Shown: positions 34,359-47,638 of the stretch, piece after piece | How the letters are laid out: each line of letters starts with the position of its first letter | How positions within the stretch are numbered: position 1 is the stretch's first letter | NCBI RefSeq assembly: GCF_009391885.1 | Contig: NZ_VZII01000005.1 | Span: forward strand, 1 to 64,000 | Direction of reading: 5' to 3' | Source of the DNA: Pseudomonas sp. MN1F | Lineage (GTDB): Bacteria; Pseudomonadota; Gammaproteobacteria; Pseudomonadales; Pseudomonadaceae | DNA length: 64,000 nucleotides | Notes under the pieces: model-generated | The model's input: only the letters and a program-made list of their open reading frames with translations | What the model was told of the DNA's origin: nothing | The model's database searches: none | Program-made: the position numbers and the translations under genes

Positions 34359-35785
34359 TCATTCCGCAATTGTGACGCTCAGCTCATTTCCCGTCGCCGC
34401 AAACGTTTCCCTCAACACCCGAGCCAGCGCCTGTTTCGCCCGCCCCTCTCCATGCACCAACACTACCTGCCGCGCATTACAACCCCGCGCAAATCTCACC
34501 AACCCTGCCTGATCCGCATGCCCTGAATAACCTCCAAGCGAAACCACCTTGGCCCGGATCTCATACAGCTCACCATCCAGATCAATCTGCACGAACCCTT
34601 CCGCACCTTCACTAGCCTGAATCACAGCCCCAGGAGTGCCCTTGGCCTGGTAGCCAACAAATACCACCTCATGCCGCGGATCCGCCAGCATCGCCTTGAG
34701 ATAGCCGACAATCCTCCCGCCTGAGCACATCCCATTCCCCGCAATGACAATCGCCGGCCGCCCGGTGCTCTTCAAGTAGTTCACCACCTGCCGGTGGCGG
34801 GCGTGCGTATCGACGCACACTAGCTGACCAAACCCCAAGGGGTCGCGCCCCTGACTGACCCGCGCGCTGGCCTCGTCATTCCAGTAGTCATGCAACTGAC
34901 GATAGACATCCGTAATATGCTGAGCCAGCGGCGAGTCGAGAATGATGGGTAGCTGCGACCATGCATAGGTGTCATCGCCTAGCACCACTGCAGGATCACC
35001 AAGCAATGCCCTGCGGTGAAGGATATCTTCGAGCTCGAACAACAATTCCTGAGCGCGGCCCAGGCTGAATGCGGGAATGAGGATGGTGCCACGGTCCTGC
35101 AGCGCGCGATCGATGACCCGCTCGAGCTGCTGCTGGCGATCGCTGCGATCCGAATGAAGGCGGTCGCCGTAGGTGCTTTCCAGCACCAGTACATCTGCCC
35201 GCTCCGGCGGCTGCACCTGGCGTAGCAGTGGATTGCCTTCGTGGCCAAGGTCGCCGGAGAAGACGATGCGCTGATTGCTATTCGCCACCTGGACATCGCA
35301 CTCCACATAAGCGGAGCCCAGCAAATGCCCGGCACGCTGCAGGCGGATCATGCACTTGAGTTGGGATTTTTCGACTACGGCGTGCCAATGCCCAAAGGGA
35401 ACGGGCACTACCAGGCCATCGATAATCTCAAGGTATCGCGCCACCTGAGCAGGCTCGCTGCTGATGGTCAGCTTGTAGGCATCTTCCAGAACCAGCGGCA
35501 GCAACTTTGCCGATGGTTCACTGCAAAGGATCGGGCCACGATAACCGGCGGCGAGCAGTGCCGGGATTCGCCCGACATGGTCGAGATGCACGTGGGTGAT
35601 CACCAGGGCCTGGATACCCTGCACTACAAAGTCAGGAGGCAGCGAACCCGCCCCGGGGGCGCCTCGGCGCCCTGCTCCAGGCCACAATCCACCAACAGAC
35701 TGGTAGTCGAATCCAGATGGAGCCGGTGGCAGGACCCTGTTACGCCACGAGCGCCACCGTGATGGGAGATACTGGGGAATTGCAT
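34359..35785 (-). pseudogene. MBL-fold metallohydrolase with beta-CASP/RNA-specificity domain, frameshifted
   Basis: The start ATG 35785 gives MQFPSISHHGGARGVTGSCH, the normal N-terminus of this family, but that frame fails after GAEAPP at about 35655. The rest continues in another frame: GSLPPDFVVQGI, THVHLDHVGR (metal ligands), GNGMCSGGR, GGYSGHADQ. Restoring one G in the C4/G5 run at 35651-35659 yields one 475-residue protein. All catalytic motifs survive, so the lesion is recent or a sequencing error. The intact family are RNA endo/exonuclease-like enzymes. Translation could restart downstream, giving a protein without its first strand. Confidence 0.85.
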
Positions 35786-35886
35786 AGGGTCGCACGCTCG
35801 CCGGGCTGCTGAATGGATGCGTATTACTCCATTTCACCGGCTGCGCGCATAGGTGAAGCATTCTTAGAAAGCTGTAGGCATTTTCA

Positions 35887-36150
35887 TCAATTGCCGTTGA
35901 GCACCGCTTGGCGTGCCGACGCGCGAATCTTCCGCTTGCTGCGCTGCACGCCGTAAGCACCGAGCAGCGGACCAACAGCCAGGCCCACCACCAGAGCGGC
36001 AAGCACAGGCACAGCCACCGGCAGGGCCGGCGCAGACCAACCGAAGAGCACCAGTGATACGGCTTGCTGATTCTCCAGCACGAAGAACAGCACCACAGCT
36101 GCCAAAAGCAGCACGAACAACGCCGCCAAGGCGCGCTTCAGGTTATGCAT
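35887..36150 (-). CDS. lapA: LapA/DUF1049 domain membrane protein
   Basis: 87 residues with two membrane helices (about 6-25 and 41-65) and a basic tail (QRSKRKIRASARQ). The LapA (YciS) family member of E. coli helps control LpxC degradation and so LPS synthesis; the same role here is inference. It is 18 bp downstream of ihfB on the same strand, the usual pseudomonad arrangement. Confidence 0.88.
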   Translation of the reverse strand: MHNLKRALAALFVLLLAAVVLFFVLENQQAVSLVLFGWSAPALPVAVPVLAALVVGLAVGPLLGAYGVQRSKRKIRASARQAVLNGN

Positions 36151-36168
36151 CAGACTGCTCCTTCTGAC

Positions 36169-36465
36169 TCAAGTGTGCTCGTGCTCTTCTTCATTGACCC
36201 GGTCACGCAGCTCTTTACCTGGTTTGAAATGCGGCACGAACTTGCCTTCGAGCTCTACCGACTGGCCGGTCTTGGGGTTGCGACCTACCCGCGGAGCGCG
36301 ATAGTGCAGGGAGAAACTGCCGAAACCGCGGATCTCGATGCGATCTCCGGTGGCCAGGCATTGGGACATCTGTTCAAGCATGGTCTTGATGGCCAACTCC
36401 ACGTCTTTCGACGAGAGCAGCCCCTGATGGGTGACAATACGTTCGATCAGCTCCGACTTCGTCAT
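36169..36465 (-). CDS. ihfB: integration host factor subunit beta
   Basis: 98 residues. [20 protein letters not shown] and [28 protein letters not shown] are the IHF/HU signature, including the DNA-intercalating beta arm. With IhfA it bends DNA at specific sites in the nucleoid. In Pseudomonas it follows rpsA directly; here a plus-strand gene and 1.0 kb lie between. It borders the O-antigen locus. Probable promoter at 36553-36582. Confidence 0.98.
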   Translation of the reverse strand: MTKSELIERIVTHQGLLSSKDVELAIKTMLEQMSQCLATGDRIEIRGFGSFSLHYRAPRVGRNPKTGQSVELEGKFVPHFKPGKELRDRVNEEEHEHT

Positions 36466-36822
36466 ATTTTTCCCTTCGTTATCAAGCAGCTAGATCATTG
36501 CTTAATCAGTTTGTAGCACGCTCGGAAGGATTTGAACAGGGTGGTTCTTGACTTAATAAAAAAATTCAAGATTGGATTGTAATGAAATAAGAGCCGGAGC
36601 CCGGCCGCACGGCTTCGCGTCGCCTTTCTGCGCAAGTGCCTGTCATGTCACAAACCGGAACGGTAGTCGGCGTATACATGAAAAACGCCACCATGACACA
36701 CCTAAGCCTTGCAGGATTTGTCATAATCGCGAGTAGGACGCATCTGCTTTGATCCCAGCTTAAGCAGATTGCGAAACAGCTTACCTACCTTGCTCGTTGA
36801 GTCGTACTCACAAGGATCGTTT
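36466..36822. other. intergenic region ihfB / secreted-protein gene
   Basis: 357 bp without a gene. It holds an AT-rich block at 36546-36592 with a possible minus-strand promoter for ihfB, a GC-rich imperfect hairpin near 36592-36620, and presumably the promoter of the plus-strand gene at 36823, for which no convincing hexamers were found. Confidence 0.5.
36553..36582 (-). promoter_or_regulatory. possible ihfB promoter
   Basis: On the minus strand, -35 TTACAA (36577-36582), 18-bp spacer, -10 TATTAA (36553-36558), 88 bp before the ihfB start codon. Located in the only AT-rich block of the region. Confidence 0.4.
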
Positions 36823-37416
36823 ATGCGGATCACCCCCCTTTCGCTCGCCCTGGCGACCCTGGTAAGCGCCACTGGCACTTTCGCTCAATCCGCCCACCAA
36901 CCCCAAACCTGGGATGATGAGCCTTCCGAGTTTCTAGGCGTTCCGTTTCAGGGCGATTTCAAAGCCCAGGTTCCGGAATGCCCCGACAGCAGCCCACGCC
37001 AACCGACACTGTGCCGGACCAGCACCACGGACCCAGATCGGTATGAAATTCACGGACTGCCATACCTTCCAATCAGTTCGGGGTATCAGCTTTTCGCGGC
37101 CCTGAAGGGTGGCGCCATCAGCCAACTGATGCTGACCGGCAACTCCAGCAGCCTTGAGCTGGTCGATGACTTTCTGACGGACACCCTGGGGCAGCCTGGC
37201 TCAAGCCTGAGCCGCCGAATCCAGTTAAGTTCAGGCGCGTCCTATGAGATGAAGACCATCTCGTGGGAGGGCAAGCGAGTAGCGGTACATTTCCAGCGGA
37301 ACGAAAGTGACCTGAGTCGTTATACCGTGACGTTCACGCCTTCGGCAGCAGACCTCAAGACCTTGGGGATGAACTCAGCAGCCGGAACGCAACACGTACA
37401 AACAACTGCTCGCTGA
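36823..37416 (+). CDS. secreted protein of unknown function
   Basis: 197 residues. Signal peptide at 1-21 (MRITPLSLALATLVSATGTF, probable cleavage after AQS or nearby). The mature part has paired cysteines (ECPDSSPRQPTLCRT) and a domain of roughly 120 residues rich in beta strands (YEIHGLPYLPISSGYQLFAAL, SYEMKTISWEGKRVAVHF). I do not recognise the family. Start ATG 36823 follows AAGGATCG. It is the only plus-strand gene between rpsA and ihfB and ends before a bidirectional terminator shared with rpsA. Confidence 0.75.
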   Translation: MRITPLSLALATLVSATGTFAQSAHQPQTWDDEPSEFLGVPFQGDFKAQVPECPDSSPRQPTLCRTSTTDPDRYEIHGLPYLPISSGYQLFAALKGGAISQLMLTGNSSSLELVDDFLTDTLGQPGSSLSRRIQLSSGASYEMKTISWEGKRVAVHFQRNESDLSRYTVTFTPSAADLKTLGMNSAAGTQHVQTTAR

Positions 37417-37462
37417 CCTGGGGGACTAACACGCCCGCACGCAAAACCATAATTGCAGGCAT

Positions 37463-37496
37463 AAAAAAAGGTGGCCCGAAGGCCACCCCTTTTTTT
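37463..37496. terminator. bidirectional intrinsic terminator
   Basis: Stem GGTGGCC/GGCCACC with tetraloop CGAA, preceded by A7 and followed by T7, between the converging secreted-protein gene and rpsA. Works by sequence for both strands. Confidence 0.9.
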
Positions 37497-37512
37497 ACCG
37501 ATCAAACAGAAC

Positions 37513-39189
37513 TCAGTTCTGCTTGGCCATTGCTTCGCGCAGCAGCGCAGCCATGGTGGTGTCGGCAGCCGCTTCCGGAGCGTTTTTCAGGCTCTGGATG
37601 GCTTCACGCTCTTCAGCGTCGTCTTTCGACTTGATCGACAGGCTGATGACGCGCGATTTGCGGTCAACGCTGATGATCTTGGCTTCGATCTCTTCGCCTT
37701 CTTTCAGGACGTTACGCGCGTCTTCAACGCGGTCACGGCTGATTTCGGAAGCTTTCAGAGTGGCTTCGATGTCGTCGGCCAGGGTGACGATGGCGCCCTT
37801 GGCGTCAACTTCTTTCACGATGCCCTTGACGATAGCGCCCTTGTCGTTGACAGCAACGAAGTTGGAGAACGGATCGTCTTCCAGCTGCTTGATGCCCAGG
37901 GAGATGCGCTCGCGCTCTGGGTCAACCGACAGGATGACGGTTTCCAGCTCGTCGCCCTTCTTGAAACGACGTACGGCTTCTTCGCCGGTTTCGTTCCAGG
38001 AGATGTCGGACAGGTGAACCAGGCCGTCGATGCCGCCGTCCAGACCAATGAAGATACCGAAGTCGGTGATCGACTTGATGGTACCGGTGATCTTGTCACC
38101 CTTGTTGAACTGGCCGGAGAAGTCTTCCCATGGGTTGGACTTGCACTGCTTGATGCCCAGGGAGATACGACGACGCTCTTCGTCGATGTCCAGAACCATG
38201 ACTTCCACTTCGTCGCCAACCTGAACGACTTTCGACGGGTGGATGTTCTTGTTGGTCCAGTCCATTTCGGAAACGTGTACCAGACCTTCAACGCCTTCTT
38301 CCAGCTCAGCGAAGCAGCCGTAGTCGGTCAGGTTGGTAACGCGAGCCTGTACACGGGTACCTTCTGGGTAACGTGCAGTGATAGCTACCCATGGATCTTC
38401 GCCCATCTGCTTCAGACCCAGCGAAACGCGGTTGCGCTCACGGTCGAACTTCAGAACGCGTACGTCGACTTCGTCGCCAACGTTAACGATTTCCGATGGG
38501 TGCTTGATGCGCTTCCAGGCCATGTCGGTGATGTGCAGCAGGCCGTCGATACCGCCCAGGTCCACGAATGCGCCGTAGTCGGTGAGGTTCTTGACGATAC
38601 CTTTGACTTGCTGGCCTTCCTGCAGGGTTTCCAGCAGGGCTTCGCGCTCGGCGGAGTTCTCGGCTTCCAGCACGCTGCGACGGGAAACGACAACGTTGTT
38701 GCGCTTCTGGTCCAGCTTGATGACCTTGAATTCCAGCTCTTTGCCTTCCAGGTGGGTGGTGTCGCGCACTGGGCGGACATCAACCAGGGAGCCCGGCAGG
38801 AACGCACGGATGCCGTTAACGTCGACAGTGAAGCCGCCCTTAACCTTACCGTTGATAACGCCCTTGACTACTTCTTCGGCGGCGAAAGCTGCTTCCAGAA
38901 CAATCCAGCACTCGGCGCGCTTGGCTTTTTCACGGGACAGTTTGGTTTCGCCAAAGCCGTCTTCGACCGCGTCCAGCGCAACGTGAACTTCGTCACCAAC
39001 CTTGATGGTCAGCTCGCCAGCTTCGTTGTAGAACTGCTCGAGCGGGATGACGCCCTCGGACTTCAGGCCAGCGTGTACGGTAACCCAGTCGCCGTCGATG
39101 TCGACAACGATACCGGAGATGATGGCACCCGGCTGAAGATTGAGGGTTTTCAGGCTTTCTTCAAAGAGTTCTGCAAAGCTTTCGCTCAT
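37513..39189 (-). CDS. rpsA: 30S ribosomal protein S1
   Basis: 558 residues, standard length. Six S1 RNA-binding repeats in tandem; the repeated [20 protein letters not shown] and [10 protein letters not shown] blocks and V-G-D-E-V motifs are visible. S1 brings mRNA to the 30S subunit. Start ATG 39189 ([16 protein letters not shown]). It follows cmk after 124 bp on the same strand and ends at the terminator at 37463-37496. Confidence 0.99.
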   Translation of the reverse strand: MSESFAELFEESLKTLNLQPGAIISGIVVDIDGDWVTVHAGLKSEGVIPLEQFYNEAGELTIKVGDEVHVALDAVEDGFGETKLSREKAKRAECWIVLEAAFAAEEVVKGVINGKVKGGFTVDVNGIRAFLPGSLVDVRPVRDTTHLEGKELEFKVIKLDQKRNNVVVSRRSVLEAENSAEREALLETLQEGQQVKGIVKNLTDYGAFVDLGGIDGLLHITDMAWKRIKHPSEIVNVGDEVDVRVLKFDRERNRVSLGLKQMGEDPWVAITARYPEGTRVQARVTNLTDYGCFAELEEGVEGLVHVSEMDWTNKNIHPSKVVQVGDEVEVMVLDIDEERRRISLGIKQCKSNPWEDFSGQFNKGDKITGTIKSITDFGIFIGLDGGIDGLVHLSDISWNETGEEAVRRFKKGDELETVILSVDPERERISLGIKQLEDDPFSNFVAVNDKGAIVKGIVKEVDAKGAIVTLADDIEATLKASEISRDRVEDARNVLKEGEEIEAKIISVDRKSRVISLSIKSKDDAEEREAIQSLKNAPEAAADTTMAALLREAMAKQN

Positions 39190-39313
39190 TTTAATTCCTG
39201 TAGATTCGGGCGAAACAGACGCCCATCGCCACATTCCAGACAATGTGGGTTTGTTTTAAGTAAAGGAAAGCCGGCAGGACGTTGACTGGTGCCCCTGCCT
39301 GCTCTCCTGGCTA

Positions 39314-40000
39314 TCAGACCAAGTCGCGCTGGGCGATCTCGCTCCTGATACGTTGCAACACCTGCTCGATGGACAACTCGGTAGAGTCCAGCTGAATGGC
39401 ATCGGCCGCTGGTTTCAGCGGGGCCACTGCACGCTGGGTGTCACGCTCATCACGCGCACGAATCTCATCTAGCAGACTCGACAGACTAACATCTTCACCC
39501 TTGCCCTTCAACTGCAGGTAGCGGCGACGGGCACGCTCCTCGGCACTGGCGGTGAGGAAAACCTTCAGCGGCGCGTCCGGAAACACCACGGTGCCCATGT
39601 CGCGACCGTCGGCGATCAGGCCCGGCGCCTCACGGAAGGCGCGCTGACGCTGCAGCAACGCTTCACGCACCGCTGGCAGCGAGGCGACCATCGAGGCGCC
39701 GGCACCGACCGTTTCGGTACGGATGACGTTACTGACGTCCTCGCCTTCGAGGATGATTTGCTGAAGCTTACCCGGCTCGGCAGCGATGAACTGCACATCC
39801 AGATGGGCGGCCAACGCCTTGAGCAGCTCTTCGTTGGTCAGGTCGACGCCGTGGTTGCTGGCATTGAACGCCAGCAAACGGTACAGCGCGCCGGAATCCA
39901 GCAGCTTCCAGCCCAGCTCGCGAGCGAGGATGCCGGCAACGGTACCCTTGCCCGAGCCGCTTGGGCCGTCGATGGTGATGACCGGTGCCTGCGAATTCAC
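39314..40000 (-). CDS. cmk: cytidylate kinase
   Basis: 228 residues. P-loop GPSGSGKGT at 11-19, [10 protein letters not shown] at 35-44 and [15 protein letters not shown] near 130 are Cmk signatures. Phosphorylates CMP and dCMP. Start is GTG 40000 ([15 protein letters not shown]), which overlaps the aroA stop by 4 nt (GTGA), so translation is coupled to the upstream fusion gene. Confidence 0.97.
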   Translation of the reverse strand: MNSQAPVITIDGPSGSGKGTVAGILARELGWKLLDSGALYRLLAFNASNHGVDLTNEELLKALAAHLDVQFIAAEPGKLQQIILEGEDVSNVIRTETVGAGASMVASLPAVREALLQRQRAFREAPGLIADGRDMGTVVFPDAPLKVFLTASAEERARRRYLQLKGKGEDVSLSSLLDEIRARDERDTQRAVAPLKPAADAIQLDSTELSIEQVLQRIRSEIAQRDLV

Positions 40001-42237
40001 GACTTGCCCTCTTCGGCGACGCGGATACCGACATCGGCGCACAGCTTGAGGAAGTTCGGGAACGACGTGGCGACGTTGGCGCAATCATGGATGCGGATCG
40101 GCGCGCTGGCACGCAGCGAGGCAACGCTGAAGGCCATGGCGATACGGTGATCCCCGTGACCGTGCACTTCGCCACCGCCGAGCTGGCCGCCGTCGATGAT
40201 GATGCCGTCCGGGGTCGGCTCGCATTTGATGCCCAGGGTGATCAGGCCGTCGGCCATGACCTGGATACGGTCGGACTCCTTCACCCGCAGCTCTTCGGCA
40301 CCACGCAGCACGGTACGCCCTTCGGCGCAGGCAGCGGCAACGAACAGTACCGGGAACTCGTCGATCGCCAGCGGCACCAGCTCTTCAGGGATGTCGATGC
40401 CCTTGAGCTTGGCGCCACGCACGCGCAGGTCGGCCACTGGCTCGCCGCCGACTTCACGCTGGTTCTCCAGGGTGATGTCGCCGCCCATCAGGCGCAGGAT
40501 GTCGATCACGCCGGTGCGGGTCGGGTTGATGCCGACGTGCTCGAGCACCAGCTCGGAGCCTTCGGCAATCGATGCAGCCACAAGGAAGAACGCCGCCGAG
40601 GAGATATCTGCCGGCACTTCGATACGGGTGGCGGTGAGCTTGCCACCGGACTGCAGCGAAGCGACCGGGCCGTTGCTTTCGACCGAGTAACCGAAGCCGC
40701 GCAGCATGCGCTCGGTGTGGTCACGGGTCGGGGCTGGCTCGGTGACGGTGGTCTTGCCTTCGGCGTACAGGCCGGCCAGCAAGATGCAGGATTTGACCTG
40801 GGCGCTGGCCATCGGCAGCGTGTAGGTCAGCGCCTTCAGCTTGCTACCACCGCGAATGGTCAGCGGCGGACGGCCGTCCGGGCCAGTCTCGACCACCGCG
40901 CCCATTTCGCGCAGCGGGTTGGCCACGCGGTTCATCGGGCGCTTGGACAGCGAGGCGTCGCCGGTCATGGTGACATCGAACGGCTGGCCGGCCAGCAGGC
41001 CGGAAAGCAGGCGCATCGAGGTGCCGGAGTTGCCGACGTAAAGCGGACCAGGTGGCGGCTTGAGGCCGTGCAGGCCGACACCATGGATGGTCACGCGGCC
41101 ATGGTTAGGGCCTTCGATGACCACACCCATGTCGCGGAATGCCTGCAGGGTCGCCAGGGCGTCCTCGCCTTCAAGGAAACCTTCGACTTCGGTCGTGCCC
41201 TCGGCCAGCGAGCCGAGCATGATCGAACGGTGGGAAATCGACTTGTCGCCCGGTACGCGGATTCGCCCGGTCAGGCGGCCACCCGGTTGGGCCAGGAAAA
41301 TCAGATCGTTGGCGTTCATAGCGTCCACATAGGCCCGGCGGGCCAGGATTTTACTGAAATGCTCGCGGGCAACGCGTGCACGGGTGAATACACCCAGCAG
41401 CTGGTGCCCGTCCCCAGCATCGACCGCGTCGCGCAAGGCGTCGAGGTCGCTGCGAAATGTGTCCAGGGTGCGCAGGACTGCCTCGCGGTTGGCGAGGAAG
41501 ATGTCGTGCCACATGGTCGGGTCGCTACCGGCGATTCGCGTGAAATCGCGGAACCCTCCCGCAGCGTACCGGAAGATGTCGAGGTTTTCATTGCGCTTGG
41601 CAAGCGAATCGACCAGGCCGAAGGCCAGCAGGTGCGGCAGGTGGCTGGTGGCAGCCAGCACTTCGTCATGGCGCTCCACCGGCATGTGCTCGACATCGGC
41701 GCCCAGCGCACGCCACAAACGGTCGACCAGCGCCAGCGCAGCCGGGTCGGTCTCTTCCAGCGGCGTGAGGATGACCTTGTGCCGACGGAACAGGGCGGCG
41801 TTGGAAGCCTCTACCCCGCTCTGCTCGGAGCCGGCGATGGGGTGGCCGGGAACGAAGCGCGGCAGGCGCTCTGCGAAGACGGCGCGCGCTTCACGCACGA
41901 CATTGCCCTTGGCGCTGCCAACGTCGGTAATCACGGCGGTGCCGAGGTCGAGCAGAGCCAGACGGGCCAGGACCTTTTCCATGGCCAGGATCGGCACGGC
42001 GAGCTGGATGACGTCGGCGCCGATGCAGGCGGCAGCGAGGTCTTCTTCGCACCGGTCGACCACGCCCAGCTCGACAGCCAGCTTGCGCGACGGGGCATCC
42101 AGGTCGACGCCGACCACTTCGCGGCACAGGCCGCTTTCACGCAAGCCCTTGGCAAAGGAGCCACCGATCAGGCCGAGACCTACCACCACCAGGCGATTGA
42201 TGATTGGCGCGGGTTTGGTTTTTGCTGCATTTACCAC
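39997..42237 (-). CDS. tyrA-aroA: bifunctional prephenate dehydrogenase / EPSP synthase
   Basis: 746 residues, a fusion found in pseudomonads. The N-terminal TyrA domain (about 1-300) has [10 protein letters not shown] at 20-29 and [13 protein letters not shown] near 130. The AroA domain (about 310-746) has [21 protein letters not shown] and the C-terminal [10 protein letters not shown]; these are the PEP/shikimate-3-P binding motifs. One protein thus serves tyrosine synthesis and the chorismate pathway. Start GTG 42237. Downstream of pheA and serC with a REP sequence in between. Confidence 0.98.
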   Translation of the reverse strand: MVNAAKTKPAPIINRLVVVGLGLIGGSFAKGLRESGLCREVVGVDLDAPSRKLAVELGVVDRCEEDLAAACIGADVIQLAVPILAMEKVLARLALLDLGTAVITDVGSAKGNVVREARAVFAERLPRFVPGHPIAGSEQSGVEASNAALFRRHKVILTPLEETDPAALALVDRLWRALGADVEHMPVERHDEVLAATSHLPHLLAFGLVDSLAKRNENLDIFRYAAGGFRDFTRIAGSDPTMWHDIFLANREAVLRTLDTFRSDLDALRDAVDAGDGHQLLGVFTRARVAREHFSKILARRAYVDAMNANDLIFLAQPGGRLTGRIRVPGDKSISHRSIMLGSLAEGTTEVEGFLEGEDALATLQAFRDMGVVIEGPNHGRVTIHGVGLHGLKPPPGPLYVGNSGTSMRLLSGLLAGQPFDVTMTGDASLSKRPMNRVANPLREMGAVVETGPDGRPPLTIRGGSKLKALTYTLPMASAQVKSCILLAGLYAEGKTTVTEPAPTRDHTERMLRGFGYSVESNGPVASLQSGGKLTATRIEVPADISSAAFFLVAASIAEGSELVLEHVGINPTRTGVIDILRLMGGDITLENQREVGGEPVADLRVRGAKLKGIDIPEELVPLAIDEFPVLFVAAACAEGRTVLRGAEELRVKESDRIQVMADGLITLGIKCEPTPDGIIIDGGQLGGGEVHGHGDHRIAMAFSVASLRASAPIRIHDCANVATSFPNFLKLCADVGIRVAEEGKS

Positions 42238-42282
42238 TGGTGCGAACCCTGTTCAGAAATCTAGGCAGCCTGTAAGACCGCA

Positions 42283-42330
42283 GGGGCCTGCTTTGCAGGC
42301 CATCGCCGGCAAGCGCGGCCCCCACAGGGG
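42283..42330. repeat. REP-type palindromic element
   Basis: GGCCTGCTTTGCAGGCC hairpin followed by CATCGCCGGCAAGCGCGG, the core of the P. putida-type REP. It lies between pheA and tyrA-aroA. Same core as the pair at 60360-60482. Confidence 0.7.
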
Positions 42331-42358
42331 GCGCGAATCGGCCCCCGACAATCTCAAA

Positions 42359-43453
42359 TCAAAGCACTGCCTTTGGATAGGAACCCAGCACCTTCAGCGC
42401 CACGGCCTCTTGGCTGATCTTCTCCAGCACCGCCTTGATCAGCGGGTCGCGGTGGTGGCCGACGAAGTCGATGAAGAATACGTAGGTCCACTTGCCGCTG
42501 CGCGACGGGCGGGTTTCGATACGGGTCAGGTCGATGCCGTTCTCGTGGAACGGCACCAGCAGCTCGTGCAGCGCACCCGGCTTGTTGCTCATCGAGACGA
42601 TGATCGAGGTCTTGTCGTCGCCGGTCGGCGGCACTTCCTGCTGACCGATCATCAGGAAGCGCGTGGAGTTGTCCGGGCGGTCTTCGATCTTTTCAGCCAG
42701 GCGAGTCAGACCATACAGGTTGGCCGCCATGTCGCCGGCGATCGCCGCCGAGTTCCACTCGCCCTTGACCCGCTTGGCCGCCTCGGCGTTGCTCGAAACA
42801 GCAACGCGCTCGACGTTCGGGTAGTGCGCGTCCAGCCACTTGCGGCACTGGGCCAGCGACTGGGCGTGGGAGTAGATGCGGGTGATGCTGTTGGTCTTGG
42901 TGTTCTCGCCCACCAGCAGGTGATGGTGGATGCGCAGCTCGACTTCGCCGCAGATCACCATGTCGTGCTCGAGGAAGCTGTCCAGGGTGTGGCTGACCGC
43001 ACCTTCGGTGGAGTTTTCCACCGGGACAACGCCAAAGTTGACGGCACCGGCCGCCACTTCGCGGAACACTTCGTCGATGGCCGCCATCGGGCGGCTGACC
43101 ACGGCGTGACCGAAGTGCTTCATGGCCGCAGCCTGGGTGAAGGTGCCCTCAGGGCCGAGGTAGGCGACCTTGAGCGGTTCCTCCAGGGCCAGGCAGGACG
43201 ACATGATTTCGCGGAACAGGCGCGCCATCTCTTCGTTGCCCAGCGGGCCCTTGTTGCGCTCCATCACGCGCTTGAGCACGGCAGCTTCGCGCTCGGGGCG
43301 GTAGAACACAGGCTTTTCGCCTTCAGGCAGCGAAGCAGTCTTGACCCGCGCCACTTCTTCGGCGCAGCGGGCGCGATCGCTGATCAGCTCGAGAATTTTC
43401 TCGTCGAGGCTGTCGATGCGAACGCGCAGGGCTTTGAGTTCCTGTTCGGACAT
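42359..43453 (-). CDS. pheA: bifunctional chorismate mutase / prephenate dehydratase
   Basis: 364 residues (P-protein). The AroQ chorismate mutase domain is at 1-90 (LRVRIDSLDEKILELISDRA), prephenate dehydratase at about 95-275 (VAYLGPEGTFTQAA, GVVPVENSTEGAV, TRFLMIGQQ), and the ACT regulatory domain at about 285-360 with NKPGALHELL and IETRPSRSGKW, the phenylalanine-sensing motif. Start ATG 43453 overlaps the serC stop by 1 nt (TGATG), a serC-pheA-(tyrA-aroA)-cmk-rpsA supraoperon. Confidence 0.98.
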   Translation of the reverse strand: MSEQELKALRVRIDSLDEKILELISDRARCAEEVARVKTASLPEGEKPVFYRPEREAAVLKRVMERNKGPLGNEEMARLFREIMSSCLALEEPLKVAYLGPEGTFTQAAAMKHFGHAVVSRPMAAIDEVFREVAAGAVNFGVVPVENSTEGAVSHTLDSFLEHDMVICGEVELRIHHHLLVGENTKTNSITRIYSHAQSLAQCRKWLDAHYPNVERVAVSSNAEAAKRVKGEWNSAAIAGDMAANLYGLTRLAEKIEDRPDNSTRFLMIGQQEVPPTGDDKTSIIVSMSNKPGALHELLVPFHENGIDLTRIETRPSRSGKWTYVFFIDFVGHHRDPLIKAVLEKISQEAVALKVLGSYPKAVL

Positions 43454-44538
43454 CAGCCGTGCTCCTTCTCGAATTCGGCCATGTAGGCCACCAGGCCTTC
43501 TACTGCTTCCAGGCCCAGGGCGTTGTAGATCGAGGCGCGCATGCCGCCAACCGAGCGGTGGCCCTTGAGGTTGAGCAGGCCACGGGCGTCGGCGCCGGCC
43601 AGGAAGGCCTTGTCCAGGCGCTCGTCAGCCAGGCGGAACGGCACGTTCATCCACGAGCGGGCATTGTGGGCGATCGGGTTGGTGTAGAACTCGCTGGCGG
43701 CGATGAAGCCGTACAGGCGGTCCTTCTTGGCGCGGTTGCGCTGCTCCATGGCCTCGACGCCACCCTGCTGCTTGAGCCACTCGAACACCAGGCCCGAGAG
43801 GTACCAGGAATAGGTGGCCGGGGTGTTGTACATCGAGCCATTGTCGGCTGCGACCTTGTAGTCGAGCATGGTCGGGCAGATGCTGCGGGCACGGCCGATC
43901 AGGTCTTCACGAACGATCACCACCACCAGGCCGCTCGGGCCGATGTTCTTCTGCGCACCGGCGTAGATCATGCCGTACTGCGAGACGTCGATCGGGCGCG
44001 AGAGGATGTCGGAGGACATGTCGACCACCAGCGGGACGTCGCCAGTTTCTGGAACCCAGTCGAACTGCAGGCCACCGATGGTCTCGTTGGACGCATAGTG
44101 GACGTAGGCAGCGTTCTTGGTCAGCTTCCACTCGTTCTGGCCCGGAATGGCCAGGTAATCGTAGGGCTTGGCGCTGGCGGCAACATTGACGGTGCCGAAG
44201 CGACGCGCTTCCTCGATGGCCTTTTTCGACCAGATACCGGTTTCGACGTAGTCGGCAGTGCCGTTTTCCGGCAGCAGGTTCAGCGGAATTTCGGCGAACT
44301 GCTGGCTGGCACCGCCCTGCAGGAACAGGACCTTGTAGTTGGAGGGGACGGACAGCAGGTCACGCAGGTCCTGCTCGGCCTTTTCAGCGATGGCCACGTA
44401 GTCGTCGCTGCGATGGCTCATCTCCATCACCGACAAGCCCTTGCCATTCCAGTCCAGCATCTCGGCCTGGGCACGCTGCAACACAGCGTCAGGAAGCGCG
44501 GCAGGGCCTGCGCAGAAGTTAAAGGCTCGTTTGCTCAC
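43453..44538 (-). CDS. serC: phosphoserine aminotransferase
   Basis: 361 residues, class V PLP enzyme of serine and pyridoxal phosphate synthesis. FNFCAGPAALP at 5-15, LFLQGGASQQF near 70, the PLP lysine in GAQKNIGPSG near 196, and C-terminal GHRSVGGMRASIYNA. I chose GTG 44538 (MSKRAFNFCAGPAALP) with GAGAG upstream; the frame is open to 44568. It follows gyrA after 70 bp on the same strand. Confidence 0.97.
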   Translation of the reverse strand: MSKRAFNFCAGPAALPDAVLQRAQAEMLDWNGKGLSVMEMSHRSDDYVAIAEKAEQDLRDLLSVPSNYKVLFLQGGASQQFAEIPLNLLPENGTADYVETGIWSKKAIEEARRFGTVNVAASAKPYDYLAIPGQNEWKLTKNAAYVHYASNETIGGLQFDWVPETGDVPLVVDMSSDILSRPIDVSQYGMIYAGAQKNIGPSGLVVVIVREDLIGRARSICPTMLDYKVAADNGSMYNTPATYSWYLSGLVFEWLKQQGGVEAMEQRNRAKKDRLYGFIAASEFYTNPIAHNARSWMNVPFRLADERLDKAFLAGADARGLLNLKGHRSVGGMRASIYNALGLEAVEGLVAYMAEFEKEHG

Positions 44539-44570
44539 ATCCACTCTCGCTCTGCTCTTATCAGTCAAAC

Positions 44571-44590
44571 GGGGCGACCTTGGTCGCCCC
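44571..44590 (-). terminator. hairpin between gyrA and serC
   Basis: 9-bp perfect stem GGGGCGACC/GGTCGCCCC with a 2-nt loop. The U-tract is weak (GTTTGACTG), so partial readthrough into serC is likely. Confidence 0.5.
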
Positions 44591-44608
44591 GCTCGGGTTC
44601 ACGCTTGC

Positions 44609-47371
<2,763 letters not shown>

Positions 47372-47638
47372 GAGAAGCCTGATTCCTTTTTCTGGTGAAA
47401 CTTCGCAGCTCCATCAAGGGCCGAACGAAGCTCGCCGCCGCAGCGCATAGGGGTGCGACGACTTACGACAAATCAATGAGTTGTTGCATGGATCTGCGCA
47501 ATGAAGGCCGCCTTCGTGGGCGGTCTTGGAAACTGCCGGATGTTATCACAAAGGCGGGGGCGGTGGGGAGATGTGGCGCGAGGGTGCTCGGCTTGAGTTT
47601 TGTGTCGCCTGTGAGATCGAGCGCCGCCCTACCCCCGA

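Noticed and set aside
37471..39285. 604-residue plus-strand frame antisense to rpsA
   Set aside because: Shadow of rpsA codon usage; no binding site and no recognisable domain.
39985..42264. 759-residue plus-strand frame antisense to tyrA-aroA
   Set aside because: Shadow frame; His/Gln-rich composition typical of antisense translation.
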